56,374 bases of DNA, from assembly GCA_910588245.1 (NCBI GenBank), contig CAJUQP010000020.1:1-56374 (forward strand). Reading direction: 5' to 3'. Below the pieces are notes generated by a model. It was given only the letters and a program-made list of their open reading frames with translations. It did no database searches and was not told the DNA's origin. This DNA is from an uncultured Muribaculaceae bacterium. GTDB taxonomy: Bacteria; Bacteroidota; Bacteroidia; Bacteroidales; Muribaculaceae. Every line of letters begins with the position of its first letter. Position 1 is the first letter of the stretch. Position numbers and translations under genes: made by a program. Shown here piece by piece: positions 25,829 through 35,310 of this stretch.

Positions 25829-27313
25829 TCAGAGGGTGACGCCGGTCTTGAAGATAGCGATCTCCTTGGCGCCGGCGGTCTCATGGCGGAGAGACGAGCC
25901 TGAAGCCGTGGCCACGACCTTGTCTATAAGGCGTGTCAGGGCTGATTGCCATGATTCGTCGTTGACAATCTCTCCCGCGTTGAAGTCTATCCAGTTGCGT
26001 TTGTGTTCTGCAAGCTGGGTGTTGGTAGAGATCTTCATCGTAGGCACGAATGTGCCGAACGGTGTGCCGCGTCCGGTGGTGAAGAGCACCATCTGACAAC
26101 CAGTCAGTGCCAGGGCTGTGGCTGCCACGAGGTCGTTACCGGGAGCCTGAAGGAGGTTGAGACCCGGTTTTGATGCCTTTGAGGCATACCGGAGAACATC
26201 GACGACCTTCGCCGATCCCCCTTTCTGCACGCATCCCAACGATTTCTCCTCGAGGGTGGTTATACCTCCAGCCTTGTTGCCGGGGGAGGGGTTTTCGTAG
26301 ATCGGCTGTCCGTAGGAGCGGAAATAGTCCTTGAAATCATTTATCAGGGAGACTATGCCGCCGAATACGTTCCTGTCGGTGGCGCGATCCATAAGGATTG
26401 TCTCGGCGCCGAACATCTCGGGTACTTCCGTGAGCACTGTCGTTCCTCCGCACGATATCAGCCAGTCGGAGAATCTTCCGACAAGCGGGTTGGCAGTGAT
26501 GCCTGACAGACCGTCAGAGCCTCCGCATTTCAGACCGATTTTAAGGAGGCTGACAGGTAGAGGTTGCCTCCTGTCTCTTTTCATCCTGTCGGCGAGCTCT
26601 CGGCATAGTTCGACACCTGCCTCAATCTCATCGTCGACCTCCTGCGCCACAAGAAATCTTACCCTTTCGGGATCATATTCTTTCATGGCCTCACGGAGTG
26701 CCGATATCTGGTTGTTCTCGCATCCGAGGCCGAGCACGAGCACACCTCCCGCGTTGGGATGGCATGCCAGGGCGGCGAGAGCGGCACGAGTGTTGGCATG
26801 GTCGGTGCCAAGCTGGGAGCAGCCGTAATTGTGGGTGAATGCACGGATATCGTCGATTCCCTCTGCGGGAAGTTCCCGGCGCAGGCGTTCCACGATGGCG
26901 TTAGCCTGTCCGTTGACGCATCCTACTGTCGGTATCACCCAGAGCTCGTTGCGAATACCCATCCTGCCGTCGGCACGCAGGTATCCCTCCACAGTGGGGC
27001 ATTCTTTTTCTGTGGTGTCGGGTGTTACGTCCTGAACTGGATTGTAAGTGTATTCAAGGTCATCCCCGAGTGAGGTGGCGAGATTGTGGCTGTGGATCCA
27101 TTCGCCGGCACGGATAGGGGAGGTGGCATGGCCTATGGGATAACCGTATTTTATGACACACTCTCCCTGCGCTATGGGGGTGAGCGCGAACTTGTGTCCG
27201 CGGGGTACGTCAGCAAGGAGTGTGACTCCTTCGAAAACTTCGCCAGCCTTCACTCCGTCGGCAAGAACTACGGCCACATTGTCGGCGTCGTTTATCTTCA
27301 GAATCCTTTTCAT
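25829..27313 (-). CDS. uxaA: Altronate dehydratase
   Basis: A 494-residue enzyme that dehydrates D-altronate to 2-keto-3-deoxygluconate in galacturonate catabolism. The N-terminal SAF-like domain (about 1-90) is followed by the UxaA catalytic domain: DGRMGIRNELWVIPTVGCVN, FTHNYGCSQLG, VLGLGCENNQ, IGLKCGGSDGLSGITANP, and late FTTGRGTPFGTFVPTMKIS. The cysteines of these motifs are expected to bind the metal cofactor. Length is normal. It overlaps uxaB by ATGA (27310-27313), so the two enzymes are made from one message. Confidence 0.95.
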   Translation of the reverse strand: MKRILKINDADNVAVVLADGVKAGEVFEGVTLLADVPRGHKFALTPIAQGECVIKYGYPIGHATSPIRAGEWIHSHNLATSLGDDLEYTYNPVQDVTPDTTEKECPTVEGYLRADGRMGIRNELWVIPTVGCVNGQANAIVERLRRELPAEGIDDIRAFTHNYGCSQLGTDHANTRAALAALACHPNAGGVLVLGLGCENNQISALREAMKEYDPERVRFLVAQEVDDEIEAGVELCRELADRMKRDRRQPLPVSLLKIGLKCGGSDGLSGITANPLVGRFSDWLISCGGTTVLTEVPEMFGAETILMDRATDRNVFGGIVSLINDFKDYFRSYGQPIYENPSPGNKAGGITTLEEKSLGCVQKGGSAKVVDVLRYASKASKPGLNLLQAPGNDLVAATALALTGCQMVLFTTGRGTPFGTFVPTMKISTNTQLAEHKRNWIDFNAGEIVNDESWQSALTRLIDKVVATASGSSLRHETAGAKEIAIFKTGVTL

Positions 27314-28785
27314 GACTCAGGACTTACATATTTTTCCCCATGGCTGACGAGAAAGTCATCGAGGGCTTTACTCATGCCGTCATTCATTATCATGCCGAGG
27401 TATTCTCCTGCTTTGGAGCTGAATCCCGGGACAATGCTTTCGAAATCTACAGTGAATATTCCACTGCCTGTGATATCTTTGATAATGGCGGCATAATCGC
27501 CGGGATGTTTCTGCCATGCTTCGTTTATTTTGGAGAGATATGCTTTATCATCGTCCGGACTAAATGAGGAGCAGGGCGCGTAGAGAGCCATGAGCGCAGC
27601 GAAAGTGAAGATCTCGAATTCCGCCGGAGTGCCGTTCTTTTCCCATTGGTCGCGCACGGTGGGGAAGTTGCGGGCCTCCCATTTGGAGAGTGAGTTGAGG
27701 GCTATCGACTTGAGCATGTGGCGCATATAAGGATTGTAGAAGCGTTCGAGGATACCGTCGGCAAAGCGGCGAAGTTCTTCGGGATCGCCTTCGATCACGG
27801 GGAGCACTTCGCGAGTCATCATGGTGTTGATGAATCGGTTGACTGCCGGGTGGCCGAATGCGTCGAGCACAGTCTCGCATCCCAGCTGCAGGGCTATGGG
27901 CACCATGCCCGTGTGCGAGCCGTTGAGTATGCGCACTTTCTTATCGCGGAATGCCTTGATGGAGTCCATGAAGAGAACGTTGAGTCCGGCTTTATCGAGA
28001 GGGAATTCATTATGTACCTGGTCATGACGGTCGCTGCCGATGGCCCACACGTGAAAAAGCTCCCCTTTCACCACCATGTCGTCGTCATATCCGAGTTTCT
28101 CCTTTATCTCCGTTATGGAGTCGGAGGGGAATCCCGGCACTATACGGTCTACGAGTGTGTCGCAGAAGATATTGGCTTCCTTCACCCAATTGGAGAATCC
28201 TTCTGCGAGTCCTGCTTCTTTGGCGTGGCGTAGCACATATTCCTTCAGGGTGGAGCCATTGTCTTCTATCAGTTCGCAGCAGAGGAATATCAGACCTTTT
28301 GAAGGGTCGCCGTTGAAATGGCGGAAGCGTCGGTAGAGCATTGAGGTCACTTTTCCCGGGAAAGTGGCGGGTGTCGGGCTCATCACGTCATCCTCTTCAT
28401 AGCGGATGCCGGCTTCTGTGGTGTTGGAGATGACGAATCTGAGGTCGGGAGAGAGGATATGGCTCTCATATCTGTTGAAGTCGGCAGCGGGTGAGAAGGC
28501 GTCGGCTATACATTCCACGAGGTGGGGCCGGGAGAGGGGCTGCCCGTTGTCGATCCCTTCGAGCCATACATGGTAAAGACCGTCCTGGTTCTGAAGGGTC
28601 TTTATACCCCTGTTCTCTTTAAAACGGGGGGAGACGACAGCCACATCGGTGTCTGTCACTCCCTTGCGGTTTGCGATGTCGATCATCCAGTCGGCGAAAG
28701 CGCGCAGGAAGTTCCCTTCGCCGAACTGAAGCACCCTGACGGGGCGCCGGGCTCTTTCTATGGAGGAATTGTCTAATTTTTTCAT
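27310..28785 (-). CDS. uxaB: Tagaturonate reductase (altronate oxidoreductase)
   Basis: A 491-residue NADH-dependent reductase of the mannitol dehydrogenase family that converts D-tagaturonate to D-altronate. The N-terminal Rossmann motif is VLQFGEGNFLRAFADWM. The catalytic Lys/Asn region appears as KVRILNGSHTGMVPIALQLG, typical of UxaB. It precedes and overlaps uxaA. Together they process galacturonate released by the pectinases upstream on the genome map; the isomerase UxaC is not in this window. Confidence 0.94.
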   Translation of the reverse strand: MKKLDNSSIERARRPVRVLQFGEGNFLRAFADWMIDIANRKGVTDTDVAVVSPRFKENRGIKTLQNQDGLYHVWLEGIDNGQPLSRPHLVECIADAFSPAADFNRYESHILSPDLRFVISNTTEAGIRYEEDDVMSPTPATFPGKVTSMLYRRFRHFNGDPSKGLIFLCCELIEDNGSTLKEYVLRHAKEAGLAEGFSNWVKEANIFCDTLVDRIVPGFPSDSITEIKEKLGYDDDMVVKGELFHVWAIGSDRHDQVHNEFPLDKAGLNVLFMDSIKAFRDKKVRILNGSHTGMVPIALQLGCETVLDAFGHPAVNRFINTMMTREVLPVIEGDPEELRRFADGILERFYNPYMRHMLKSIALNSLSKWEARNFPTVRDQWEKNGTPAEFEIFTFAALMALYAPCSSFSPDDDKAYLSKINEAWQKHPGDYAAIIKDITGSGIFTVDFESIVPGFSSKAGEYLGMIMNDGMSKALDDFLVSHGEKYVSPES

Positions 28786-28817
28786 GCTCTTGATTTGTCT
28801 TAGTCAGGTTGTCGCGG

Positions 28818-28825
28818 CAAAGTTA
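28818..28825 (-). promoter_or_regulatory. -7 box for uxaBA
   Basis: The minus strand reads TAACTTTG, a full match to TAnnTTTG, 33 bases before the uxaB start codon. The -33 element is weak. Confidence 0.5.
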
Positions 28826-28940
28826 CATAAATATAGCCGATCGGCATGATAAAAATACCGCAAAAAAGTTTGGATATGCCTCATCATCTGTATCGGTACA
28901 GTATAATCGGGGGTGCTTTGGCTCTTTTTTGTGTTGCCGA

Positions 28941-28969
28941 TTGTGGTGTTATTATTTTGTTTAAATTTG
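28941..28969 (+). promoter_or_regulatory. Promoter of the unknown secreted protein gene
   Basis: TTG (28941-28943) and TAAATTTG (28962-28969) with an 18-base spacer fit the Bacteroidetes consensus. It lies 26 bases before the ATG at 28996, and is divergent from the uxaB promoter. Confidence 0.55.
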
Positions 28970-28995
28970 CAAGGCAAACCAAATAAATACATGAA

Positions 28996-29844
28996 ATGAG
29001 CAGGATCCTTAATTTAGTTGTCATGGCGCTTGCCTTATGTACGGCGGACGCTTCCACTGTTTTTTCTAATCACAGGGGTGTCTGGAGCAGTGACAGTGCG
29101 GAAGCGGTGCTGACAGATTCCATCTGTATATTCTATTGTCAGACCGACAGCATAATGCAGGCTTTCCTTGAAATTCCGGCGGCGGGTATTTCAAGCAAGA
29201 CAGTGTTCGCAAAGGATGGAACCGTGACAACTACCTCCGACAATGAGCCGCTTGTCATCTCCGAGGCCGACGGAATCCTTAATATCTGTGGCCACGCGTT
29301 GAGGAAAGTTGAGGATATAAAGATAGTCCCCCCTTATGAGATGGCGCGTTGCAATTCAAGAGATGATGTGGGGAAATGTTTGCAGCAATGGCGTCTCGGA
29401 GCCGGATACGCGGTTAATGATGAGGTGCTTTATTGTGAGATAAACACAAACCGCCATATGTTTGTGTATGCCATTCAGCCTTCAATGGTATATATACGTG
29501 CCGCGGCTGCAAGAAATAATAATAATGGTACTCTGTTTTTCCAGAATATCCGCATGATGAAAAACCGCAATACAGGTGAATACACTATGCGTATCAAGCC
29601 GGATAATTTCAGTATCTCCCGGGATGATCTCGAGATTGACGATAATAAATTCAAGCCTAATTGCTGCACTTTTGATCCTGACGGAGGAATATACTGGTCG
29701 CTTATTTCATTTGAACCTGACTCTATTCTGCTCAATGGTTGCGGAGAGACTTATACAGTGAGCCGCCGTCCGGTTGAGGCGGATTGTGAATATATAGAGT
29801 ATGTGCCGTATTCGGAAGATAACGGTTTTACAAAATTCCACTGA
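28996..29844 (+). CDS. Secreted protein of unknown function
   Basis: A 282-residue protein with an N-terminal signal peptide (MSRILNLVVMALALCTADAS). The mature part is beta-rich with several cysteines (CIFYCQ, ICGHA, ARCN, KPNCCTF), which may form disulfides. The middle holds an alternating hydrophobic segment (HMFVYAIQPSMVYIRAAAA). I do not recognise a family. It has its own consensus promoter and is followed by a GGCGCG/CGCGCC hairpin near 29856-29879. It stands between the divergent uxaBA operon and the convergent ThuA-like gene. Confidence 0.65.
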   Translation: MSRILNLVVMALALCTADASTVFSNHRGVWSSDSAEAVLTDSICIFYCQTDSIMQAFLEIPAAGISSKTVFAKDGTVTTTSDNEPLVISEADGILNICGHALRKVEDIKIVPPYEMARCNSRDDVGKCLQQWRLGAGYAVNDEVLYCEINTNRHMFVYAIQPSMVYIRAAAARNNNNGTLFFQNIRMMKNRNTGEYTMRIKPDNFSISRDDLEIDDNKFKPNCCTFDPDGGIYWSLISFEPDSILLNGCGETYTVSRRPVEADCEYIEYVPYSEDNGFTKFH

Positions 29845-29948
29845 AGGTCTGCGGCGCGATGAGACACACCGCGCCATTTCCTTTCAGCGTGGGCTGCACA
29901 CTGGTCCCGGATGTGATAATGTAGTGCTTGTCGTCGCTGATTGATTCG

Positions 29949-30753
29949 TTATTTTTCGAATGGATTGCCCGCTGGATCGGTTGAGATAAGCCATCGGAAG
30001 GCATTTACGAAAAGTAGGTTTTGCTTGGCGTCGATGAATTCCTGATCGCCGTGGCCCATGGAGATATATCATCCGGTAGCGCGTATTGGTCCAGACTATG
30101 GGGAAATCGCCTCCGGTCACCACATCCTTGATGCCGAAAGGATAGTTGGCAGGAGTGATGGAGAGCAATATCCTCACATCCTTGTCTTTGCGTGGAGATG
30201 GGCTCCATTGGTAGAATTCGCTTGCGGGAACGATGAATACTTCCGGCAATGTGCGCGTCACGGCATGGTCGGTCACGTCACACCGCACTTGTGCCGGCTG
30301 TGGGGGCCAGTTGTTGCTGAGAAATTCTCCGCATCCGAGAAATTCGTTCAGCCAGGGCCAAGCGGTGTCGGCATTATTGAATGCAGCCGCATGAAACCCG
30401 ATCCACCCTCCGCCGTTTTCCATGTATTTACGGAAATCGTCGCGCCGTTCTTTCGATGGCTGTGCGTTGAGCATGACCACGGCCGAGTATTCTTTCAGTC
30501 GTTCATACGGATAATCGTCAAGACTTTCAGCGACATCATAGAGAAAGCCCTCGCCATATGAAAGCTTATGGAAAAAGTCGATTGCCTGGCGGTCGAAAGT
30601 CACGTGGTCTGGCTCGGCAGAGGGGTCGTAGCATATCAATAGCCTGAAGCGTGGCTCCTTAGCGTAGTTGGCGGGATATTCATCGGATCCCGTGTGGCCT
30701 GTGGCCATCAGGGTGACTATGGCCATAAAAAATGTCAGTAATGTTCTTTTCAT
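29949..30753 (-). pseudogene. ThuA-like protein gene with a frameshift near its 3' end
   Basis: The gene starts MKRTLLTFFMAIVTLMATG (signal peptide) and reads as a ThuA/trehalose-utilisation-type (glutamine amidotransferase-like) protein: FRLLICYDPSAEPDHVTFDRQ, GGGWIGFHAAAFN, PIVWTNTRYRMIYL. At about 30058-30064 the frame breaks: the main frame continues as unrelated HGPRRSGIHRRQ to a stop at 29884, whereas the next frame continues the family sequence as MGHGDQEFIDAKQNLLFVNA then FRWLIS and ends at 29949. Total length (805 bases) is not a multiple of three. This fits a 2-base deletion or 1-base insertion. Either a recent pseudogene or a sequencing error; the rest is well conserved. Confidence 0.75.
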
Positions 30754-31106
30754 ACGATTATATGTCTGCACTTGTGATTATATTTGCTGTGTCGCGTGTT
30801 TGTAATGCGGCATTCTCACGCAAATTTAGTCATAAAATCCGAATTGACAATGAATAGTGGCAGATACTGTCCACGATGTTTGTATTTTGCGCTATGCATC
30901 AATGGCATTTACGATTCCGGCTGATGTCCGCGTGATGGGGCGGCTCATGATAATTGTAGGGCATGAAGATTGATTCCGGCGCAAAATGATGGATATTTAT
31001 GACGGTGGCTTTTCCGATGAGATGCGATGGCGGAGATTTGCTTGCAAATTTCTTTCCGGATGAAGGCGATTGAATGGGATGAATAAAAATTTTTTCGTAA
31101 ATCTTA

Positions 31107-31136
31107 TTGCAGGATAGATAATTATGACTAACTTTG
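31107..31136 (+). promoter_or_regulatory. Promoter of the HU gene
   Basis: TTG (31107-31109), a 19-base spacer and TAACTTTG (31129-31136) give a full consensus, 28 bases before the ATG. The stretch 30772-31106 upstream shows no gene. Confidence 0.7.
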
Positions 31137-31164
31137 CACTCCGAATTAAACAATAACAACAATC

Positions 31165-31440
31165 ATGACTAAAGCAGACATTGTTACGGAAATATCAAGG
31201 TCGACAGGCCTTGAGAAGGCAAGCGTGCTTGCTGTGGTGGAGAGCCTGATGGAAGTTATCAAAGACAACATGGCTAAAGGAGAGAATGTATATCTCCGTG
31301 GTTTCGGCAGCTTTGTGGTGAAAGAGCGTGCCCAGAAAGTGGCCCGCAATATCTCCAAGCAGACCTCGCTGGTGATTCCGGCTCACAAGAAGCCGACTTT
31401 CAAGCCTTGCAACACTTTCAAGGAGCAGGTGGCTAAATAA
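31165..31440 (+). CDS. HU/IHF-family DNA-binding protein
   Basis: A 91-residue nucleoid protein. The helical N-terminus (MTKADIVTEISRSTGLEKAS) and the strand region ENVYLRGFGSFVVKERAQK followed by the DNA-binding arm ending IPAHKKPTFKPC match the HU/IHF family, including the GFGSF and proline-containing arm motifs. It bends and packages DNA as a dimer. It has its own promoter and a strong terminator, so it is monocistronic. HU or IHF-type proteins also assist DNA inversion and fimbrial switching in other bacteria; no such link is shown here. Confidence 0.95.
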   Translation: MTKADIVTEISRSTGLEKASVLAVVESLMEVIKDNMAKGENVYLRGFGSFVVKERAQKVARNISKQTSLVIPAHKKPTFKPCNTFKEQVAK

Positions 31441-31463
31441 GCTGCACGTCCGCGACAACAGGC

Positions 31464-31510
31464 AAAAACATGGAAGGCAACCTTAGGGAGTGTCTTCCAT
31501 GTTTTTGTTT
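31464..31510 (+). terminator. Terminator of the HU gene
   Basis: AAAAACATGGAAG (31464-31476) and its exact complement (31494-31506) form a 13-bp stem with a T-run on the 3' side. The stem ends in A/T pairs that work as a bidirectional terminator. Confidence 0.85.
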
Positions 31511-31579
31511 AGACCGAAAGTTGTCAGGGGGATCGGAATGCGCTTTGGCGAAGTAAAGGAAAAATATTTCGTTTGCCGC

Positions 31580-31610
31580 TTGATAAATTGGCGGCGGATG
31601 ATTAAATTTG
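31580..31610 (+). promoter_or_regulatory. Promoter of the Xaa-Pro aminopeptidase gene
   Basis: TTG (31580-31582), 20 bases, then TAAATTTG (31603-31610). This leaves a leader of about 80 bases before the ATG at 31697. Confidence 0.65.
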
Positions 31611-31696
31611 TGGGCGAAAGAGGAAACCCTCTCCGGCCATAGGCCCGGGGCTCCCCCAACGATACCAACCGGAAAAACAACTTAACATTACATCAC

Positions 31697-33070
31697 ATGT
31701 TTGAAAGAAAAATCTATGAGGAACGTCGTTCCGAGCTTAAGAAGAGCGTCGGCAGCGGACTGATTCTTCTCCTCGGCAATGAAGAGTGTGGCATGAACTA
31801 TGCCGACAACACCTACAATTTCCGTCAGGATTCGTCATTCCTATATTATTTCGGCCTTCCCTTCGCCGGACTGGCGGCTCTGATCGATGTCGACAACGAC
31901 CGTGAGATCATATTCGGCGACGAACTGACTATCGACGATATTGTCTGGATGGGCACTCAGCCTACTCTTCACGAGAAAGCCCAGCGCGTGGGCGTCCAGA
32001 CCACAATGCCTTCATCGGCACTCCGCGGTGAGCTCGACAAGGCTGTCGCAGCCGGACGCAAAGTGCATTATCTTCCCGTTTATCGTCCGGAACACGTGCT
32101 CAAGCTCTGGAAGCTTCTGGATATCAAGCCTGGCACGGAGACACCCTCCGTTGACCTTATCAAGGCCGTGGTCGACATGCGCAACCACAAGCGCCCTGAG
32201 GAGATAGAGGAGATTGAGCGTGCCTGCAACGTTACCGCCGACATGCATATCGAGGCTATGAAACAGTTGCGCGCAGGCATGCATGAATATGAGCTGGCTG
32301 CGATACTCGAGAGCGTGGCCGCCTACAACAACTGCCCGCTGTCGTTCCCGACGATCTGCACCGTACACGGCGAGACGCTCCACAACCACTATCACGGCAA
32401 CCTGATAGAGCCCGGACAGATGGTGCTCGTCGACGCAGGAGCCGAGACCCAGATGGGATATGCCGGCGACATGTCGTCAACCATCTGCGTCGACAAGACT
32501 TTCACACCCCGCCAGAAGACAATCTACGACATCCAGGTGGCATCGCATCTCGCCGCTGTGGAGATGCTCCGGCCGGGTGTGCCTTTCCTCGATGTTTATG
32601 AGAGGGCCGCTGAAGTGATCTGTGCCGGCATGAAAGATCTCGGAATCCTCAAGGGGGATCCGATGGAGGCAGTCAAGGCCGGTGCTCATGCCATGTTCTT
32701 CCAGTGCGGTCTGGGCCACATGATGGGGCTTGACGTGCACGATATGGAGAACCTCGGCGAAGTGTGGGTTGGCTACGGCGGCAAGCCTAAGAGTACCCAG
32801 TTCGGACGCAAGTCATTGCGTCTGGCCCGTCCTCTCGAGGAGGGATTCGCACTGACGATCGAGCCGGGCGTATATTTCATCCCCGAGCTGATAGATCTCT
32901 GGGAGGGAGAAGGGAAGTTTACTGACTTTATAAATTACAAGGAGCTTAACAAGTGGCGTGACTTCGGAGGTATCCGCAATGAAGAAGATTATCTTATCAC
33001 CGCCGACGGCGCACGCCGTCTCGGCAAGAAGATACCCCTCACCACAGAAGAGGTCGAAGCTTTGAGATAA
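31697..33070 (+). CDS. Xaa-Pro aminopeptidase (M24B)
   Basis: A 457-residue cytoplasmic metalloenzyme that removes an N-terminal residue preceding proline. The N-terminal creatinase-like domain (about 1-160) precedes the pita-bread domain with all five metal ligands visible: Asp247 (VDAG), Asp258 (GDMSST), His341 (CGLGHMMG), Glu389 (TIEPGVYF) and a Glu in IRNEEDYLIT (about 429). HGETLHNHYHG contains the active-site His. Length fits PepP-type enzymes. It has a good promoter and is followed by a repeat-filled gap. Confidence 0.92.
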   Translation: MFERKIYEERRSELKKSVGSGLILLLGNEECGMNYADNTYNFRQDSSFLYYFGLPFAGLAALIDVDNDREIIFGDELTIDDIVWMGTQPTLHEKAQRVGVQTTMPSSALRGELDKAVAAGRKVHYLPVYRPEHVLKLWKLLDIKPGTETPSVDLIKAVVDMRNHKRPEEIEEIERACNVTADMHIEAMKQLRAGMHEYELAAILESVAAYNNCPLSFPTICTVHGETLHNHYHGNLIEPGQMVLVDAGAETQMGYAGDMSSTICVDKTFTPRQKTIYDIQVASHLAAVEMLRPGVPFLDVYERAAEVICAGMKDLGILKGDPMEAVKAGAHAMFFQCGLGHMMGLDVHDMENLGEVWVGYGGKPKSTQFGRKSLRLARPLEEGFALTIEPGVYFIPELIDLWEGEGKFTDFINYKELNKWRDFGGIRNEEDYLITADGARRLGKKIPLTTEEVEALR

Positions 33071-33300
<230 letters not shown>

Positions 33301-33308
33301 ACAAGACA

Positions 33309-34217
33309 TTGAATAGTCAGACAAAACCTGTGGTGCTCGGCGCTTTCGCGGTGCTGAGCTGGTCGACGGTGGCCACCGCTTTCAAGATAGCCCTCGATCA
33401 ACTGAGTGTGTTTGAGATGGTATTCGTGGCCACAGCCACGGCTCTTGCGATCTTTACGGTGTGGATGTGCGTGACACGCTCATGGAGCGTGTTGCGCCGT
33501 CTTTCGCCGGGGGTATGGAGCCGTTTCGCCCTTCTGGGCCTTGTGGCCCCTGTGGCCTACTATCTGATCCTTTTCTCGGCCTACGACTATCTGCCAGCAC
33601 AGATAGCACAGCCTCTCAACTATCTGTGGCCTATCATCCTGGCGGTACTCCTCGCTGTCTTCGGCCATAAACCTATCCCCAAGGCTAAATATCTGGGCAT
33701 GGTCATCTCGCTTGCCGGCCTCGTGTTCATATCGGTAGGAGGTAAGGGGATCACAGGCACGGTGTCGGTGCTCGGCATCGCTCTCGCTCTCGGGAGCGCC
33801 CTGCTCTGGGCCACATACTGGATAATCAACGACAGTCTTAAGAATGAGGTGAGCGAAGGCACGTCGCTGTTCCTCACTTTCCTCTTCGGAATGATCTATT
33901 GTCTCATAGGGTCGATCTTTGTGCCTGTCTCCGCCATGAGTATGCCGGCTTTGCTCTCAGGCATGTATATCGGAGCTTTCGAGATGGGAGTCCCTTTCAT
34001 ATGTTTCGGACTGGCCATCAGGGAAACCGACAATCCGGCCCTCATCAACCAGATGTGTTATCTGTCGCCCTTCCTGTCGCTCTTCTTTATTTCGGTAGTG
34101 CTGGGCGAGCCTATCATGCCTACCACCATAGTGGGACTTGTGCTGATAGTCGGCGGCTTGATCTACAATGAGTATTTCGCCGGACGTCGCGGACGCCGGC
34201 AGCTGAAATCAAATTGA
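33309..34217 (+). CDS. EamA/DMT-family transporter
   Basis: A 302-residue protein with about ten hydrophobic helices in two EamA repeats (about 8-135 and 150-290), for example FAVLSWSTVATAFKIAL and the proline-containing helix PLNYLWPIILAVLLAVFGHK. It belongs to the drug/metabolite transporter superfamily; substrate unknown. The start is TTG at 33309; the first in-frame ATG is well inside the first repeat, so a TTG start is the better choice. The downstream gap has a small AGCCTC/GAGGCT hairpin (34264-34287) that may terminate it. Confidence 0.85.
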   Translation: MNSQTKPVVLGAFAVLSWSTVATAFKIALDQLSVFEMVFVATATALAIFTVWMCVTRSWSVLRRLSPGVWSRFALLGLVAPVAYYLILFSAYDYLPAQIAQPLNYLWPIILAVLLAVFGHKPIPKAKYLGMVISLAGLVFISVGGKGITGTVSVLGIALALGSALLWATYWIINDSLKNEVSEGTSLFLTFLFGMIYCLIGSIFVPVSAMSMPALLSGMYIGAFEMGVPFICFGLAIRETDNPALINQMCYLSPFLSLFFISVVLGEPIMPTTIVGLVLIVGGLIYNEYFAGRRGRRQLKSN

Positions 34218-34302
34218 CGGATCCCGAAGTAAGACTATCCGGAAAATGCCGGATCATGCCTAAGCCTCAAACAAGCGCAAGAGGCTTTATAAGACTCCAT
34301 AT

Positions 34303-34340
34303 GTGTGTTAAGAAGTTATTTTAAACACTTCTTAACACAC
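34303..34340. promoter_or_regulatory. 14-bp inverted repeat upstream of the esterase gene
   Basis: GTGTGTTAAGAAGT (34303-34316) and its exact complement (34327-34340) are separated by 10 bases. It lies 24 bases before the ATG. It may be a repressor site or an mRNA leader hairpin. No T-run follows, so it is unlikely to be a terminator. Confidence 0.5.
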
Positions 34341-34363
34341 TCTTAACAACGTTTTATATATAT

Positions 34364-35206
34364 ATGAAAATCAGGAAAATCATGGCGGCAATCATGGCAG
34401 CTATGACGTCGGTGGCCATGGCACAGCAGCGCACCGACATATTGATATGGAACGAGAACGCGCCTCAGGAACAGGCGCGTGCGGCGGCTGAGAGCAAGGA
34501 TCTCGACAAAGACCCTGCCATCACCGTCTATAAGGCGGCAAAGCCCAATGGAAAGGCTATTGTCATGTGTCCGGGGGGTGGATATTCTCATCTTGCCACC
34601 GCACACGAGGGGCATGACATGGCTCCGTGGATGAACTCCCTGGGAATCACATATGTGGTGCTCAAATACCGTATGCCTCATGGCGACAGCACGGTTCCTC
34701 TCGCGGATGCGGAGCAGGCCATGCGCATAGTGCGCGCGCATGCCGCGGAGTGGGGAATCGATCCCGGAAAGATCGGCGTGATGGGGGCCTCGGCGGGGGG
34801 ACACCTCGCTTCGACCCTCGCCACACACTATGGAAGCAAGGAGACACGCCCTGATTTCCAGGTGCTTTTCTATCCTGTGGTGTCGATGGATCCTGCCGTG
34901 ACCCACATGGGGTCGCGCGACAATCTCCTGGGCAAGAATCCGTCGAAGGAACTGCAAGACCGTTTCTGCAACGAGAAACAAGTGGACAAGGATACACCCA
35001 AGGCCTTCATCATGCTTTCGGGCGATGACGGCGCGGTGCCTCCGGCCAACAGCATCGGGTATTTCAACGCGCTCAACGCCAACGGCATCCCCGTATCGCT
35101 CCACCTATATCCCGAAGGGGGGCATGGCTGGGGATTCCGCGACTCATTCAAATATAAGCGCCAGTGGACCGGCGAGCTTGAGAAATGGCTCCGCGAAGAC
35201 CTCTGA
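34364..35206 (+). CDS. Secreted alpha/beta-hydrolase, acetyl-esterase-like
   Basis: A 280-residue protein with a signal peptide (MKIRKIMAAIMAAMTSVAMA). The core fits the BD-FAE/Axe-type esterases: MCPGGGYSHLA (oxyanion region), VLKYRMPHGD, GVMGASAGGHLAS with the nucleophile Ser, SGDDGAVPP with the acidic residue, and the catalytic His in GGHGWGF. Such enzymes often remove acetyl groups from plant polysaccharides, which would fit the pectin genes, but this gene is not part of that block. A terminator follows at 35248-35286. Confidence 0.87.
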   Translation: MKIRKIMAAIMAAMTSVAMAQQRTDILIWNENAPQEQARAAAESKDLDKDPAITVYKAAKPNGKAIVMCPGGGYSHLATAHEGHDMAPWMNSLGITYVVLKYRMPHGDSTVPLADAEQAMRIVRAHAAEWGIDPGKIGVMGASAGGHLASTLATHYGSKETRPDFQVLFYPVVSMDPAVTHMGSRDNLLGKNPSKELQDRFCNEKQVDKDTPKAFIMLSGDDGAVPPANSIGYFNALNANGIPVSLHLYPEGGHGWGFRDSFKYKRQWTGELEKWLREDL

Positions 35207-35247
35207 TCTTTTTAAGACTCTGAGCCTAAATTCTCATTAATATGCAA

Positions 35248-35286
35248 ATCCCTGCCCACATAGATTGCGGGCAGGGATCGCTTTTT
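35248..35286 (+). terminator. Terminator of the esterase gene
   Basis: ATCCCTGCCC (35248-35257) pairs with GGGCAGGGAT (35269-35278) and is followed by CGCTTTTT. It sits between convergent genes and may also act on the peptidase transcript. Confidence 0.8.
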
Positions 35287-35310
35287 CTATAAGTTGACTG
35301 AAAGGCTGGG

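Noticed and set aside
34364..35206. Assigning the esterase to the pectin locus
   Set aside because: It is plus-strand, isolated by terminators and several unrelated genes from the minus-strand pectin block; shared regulation is not shown.
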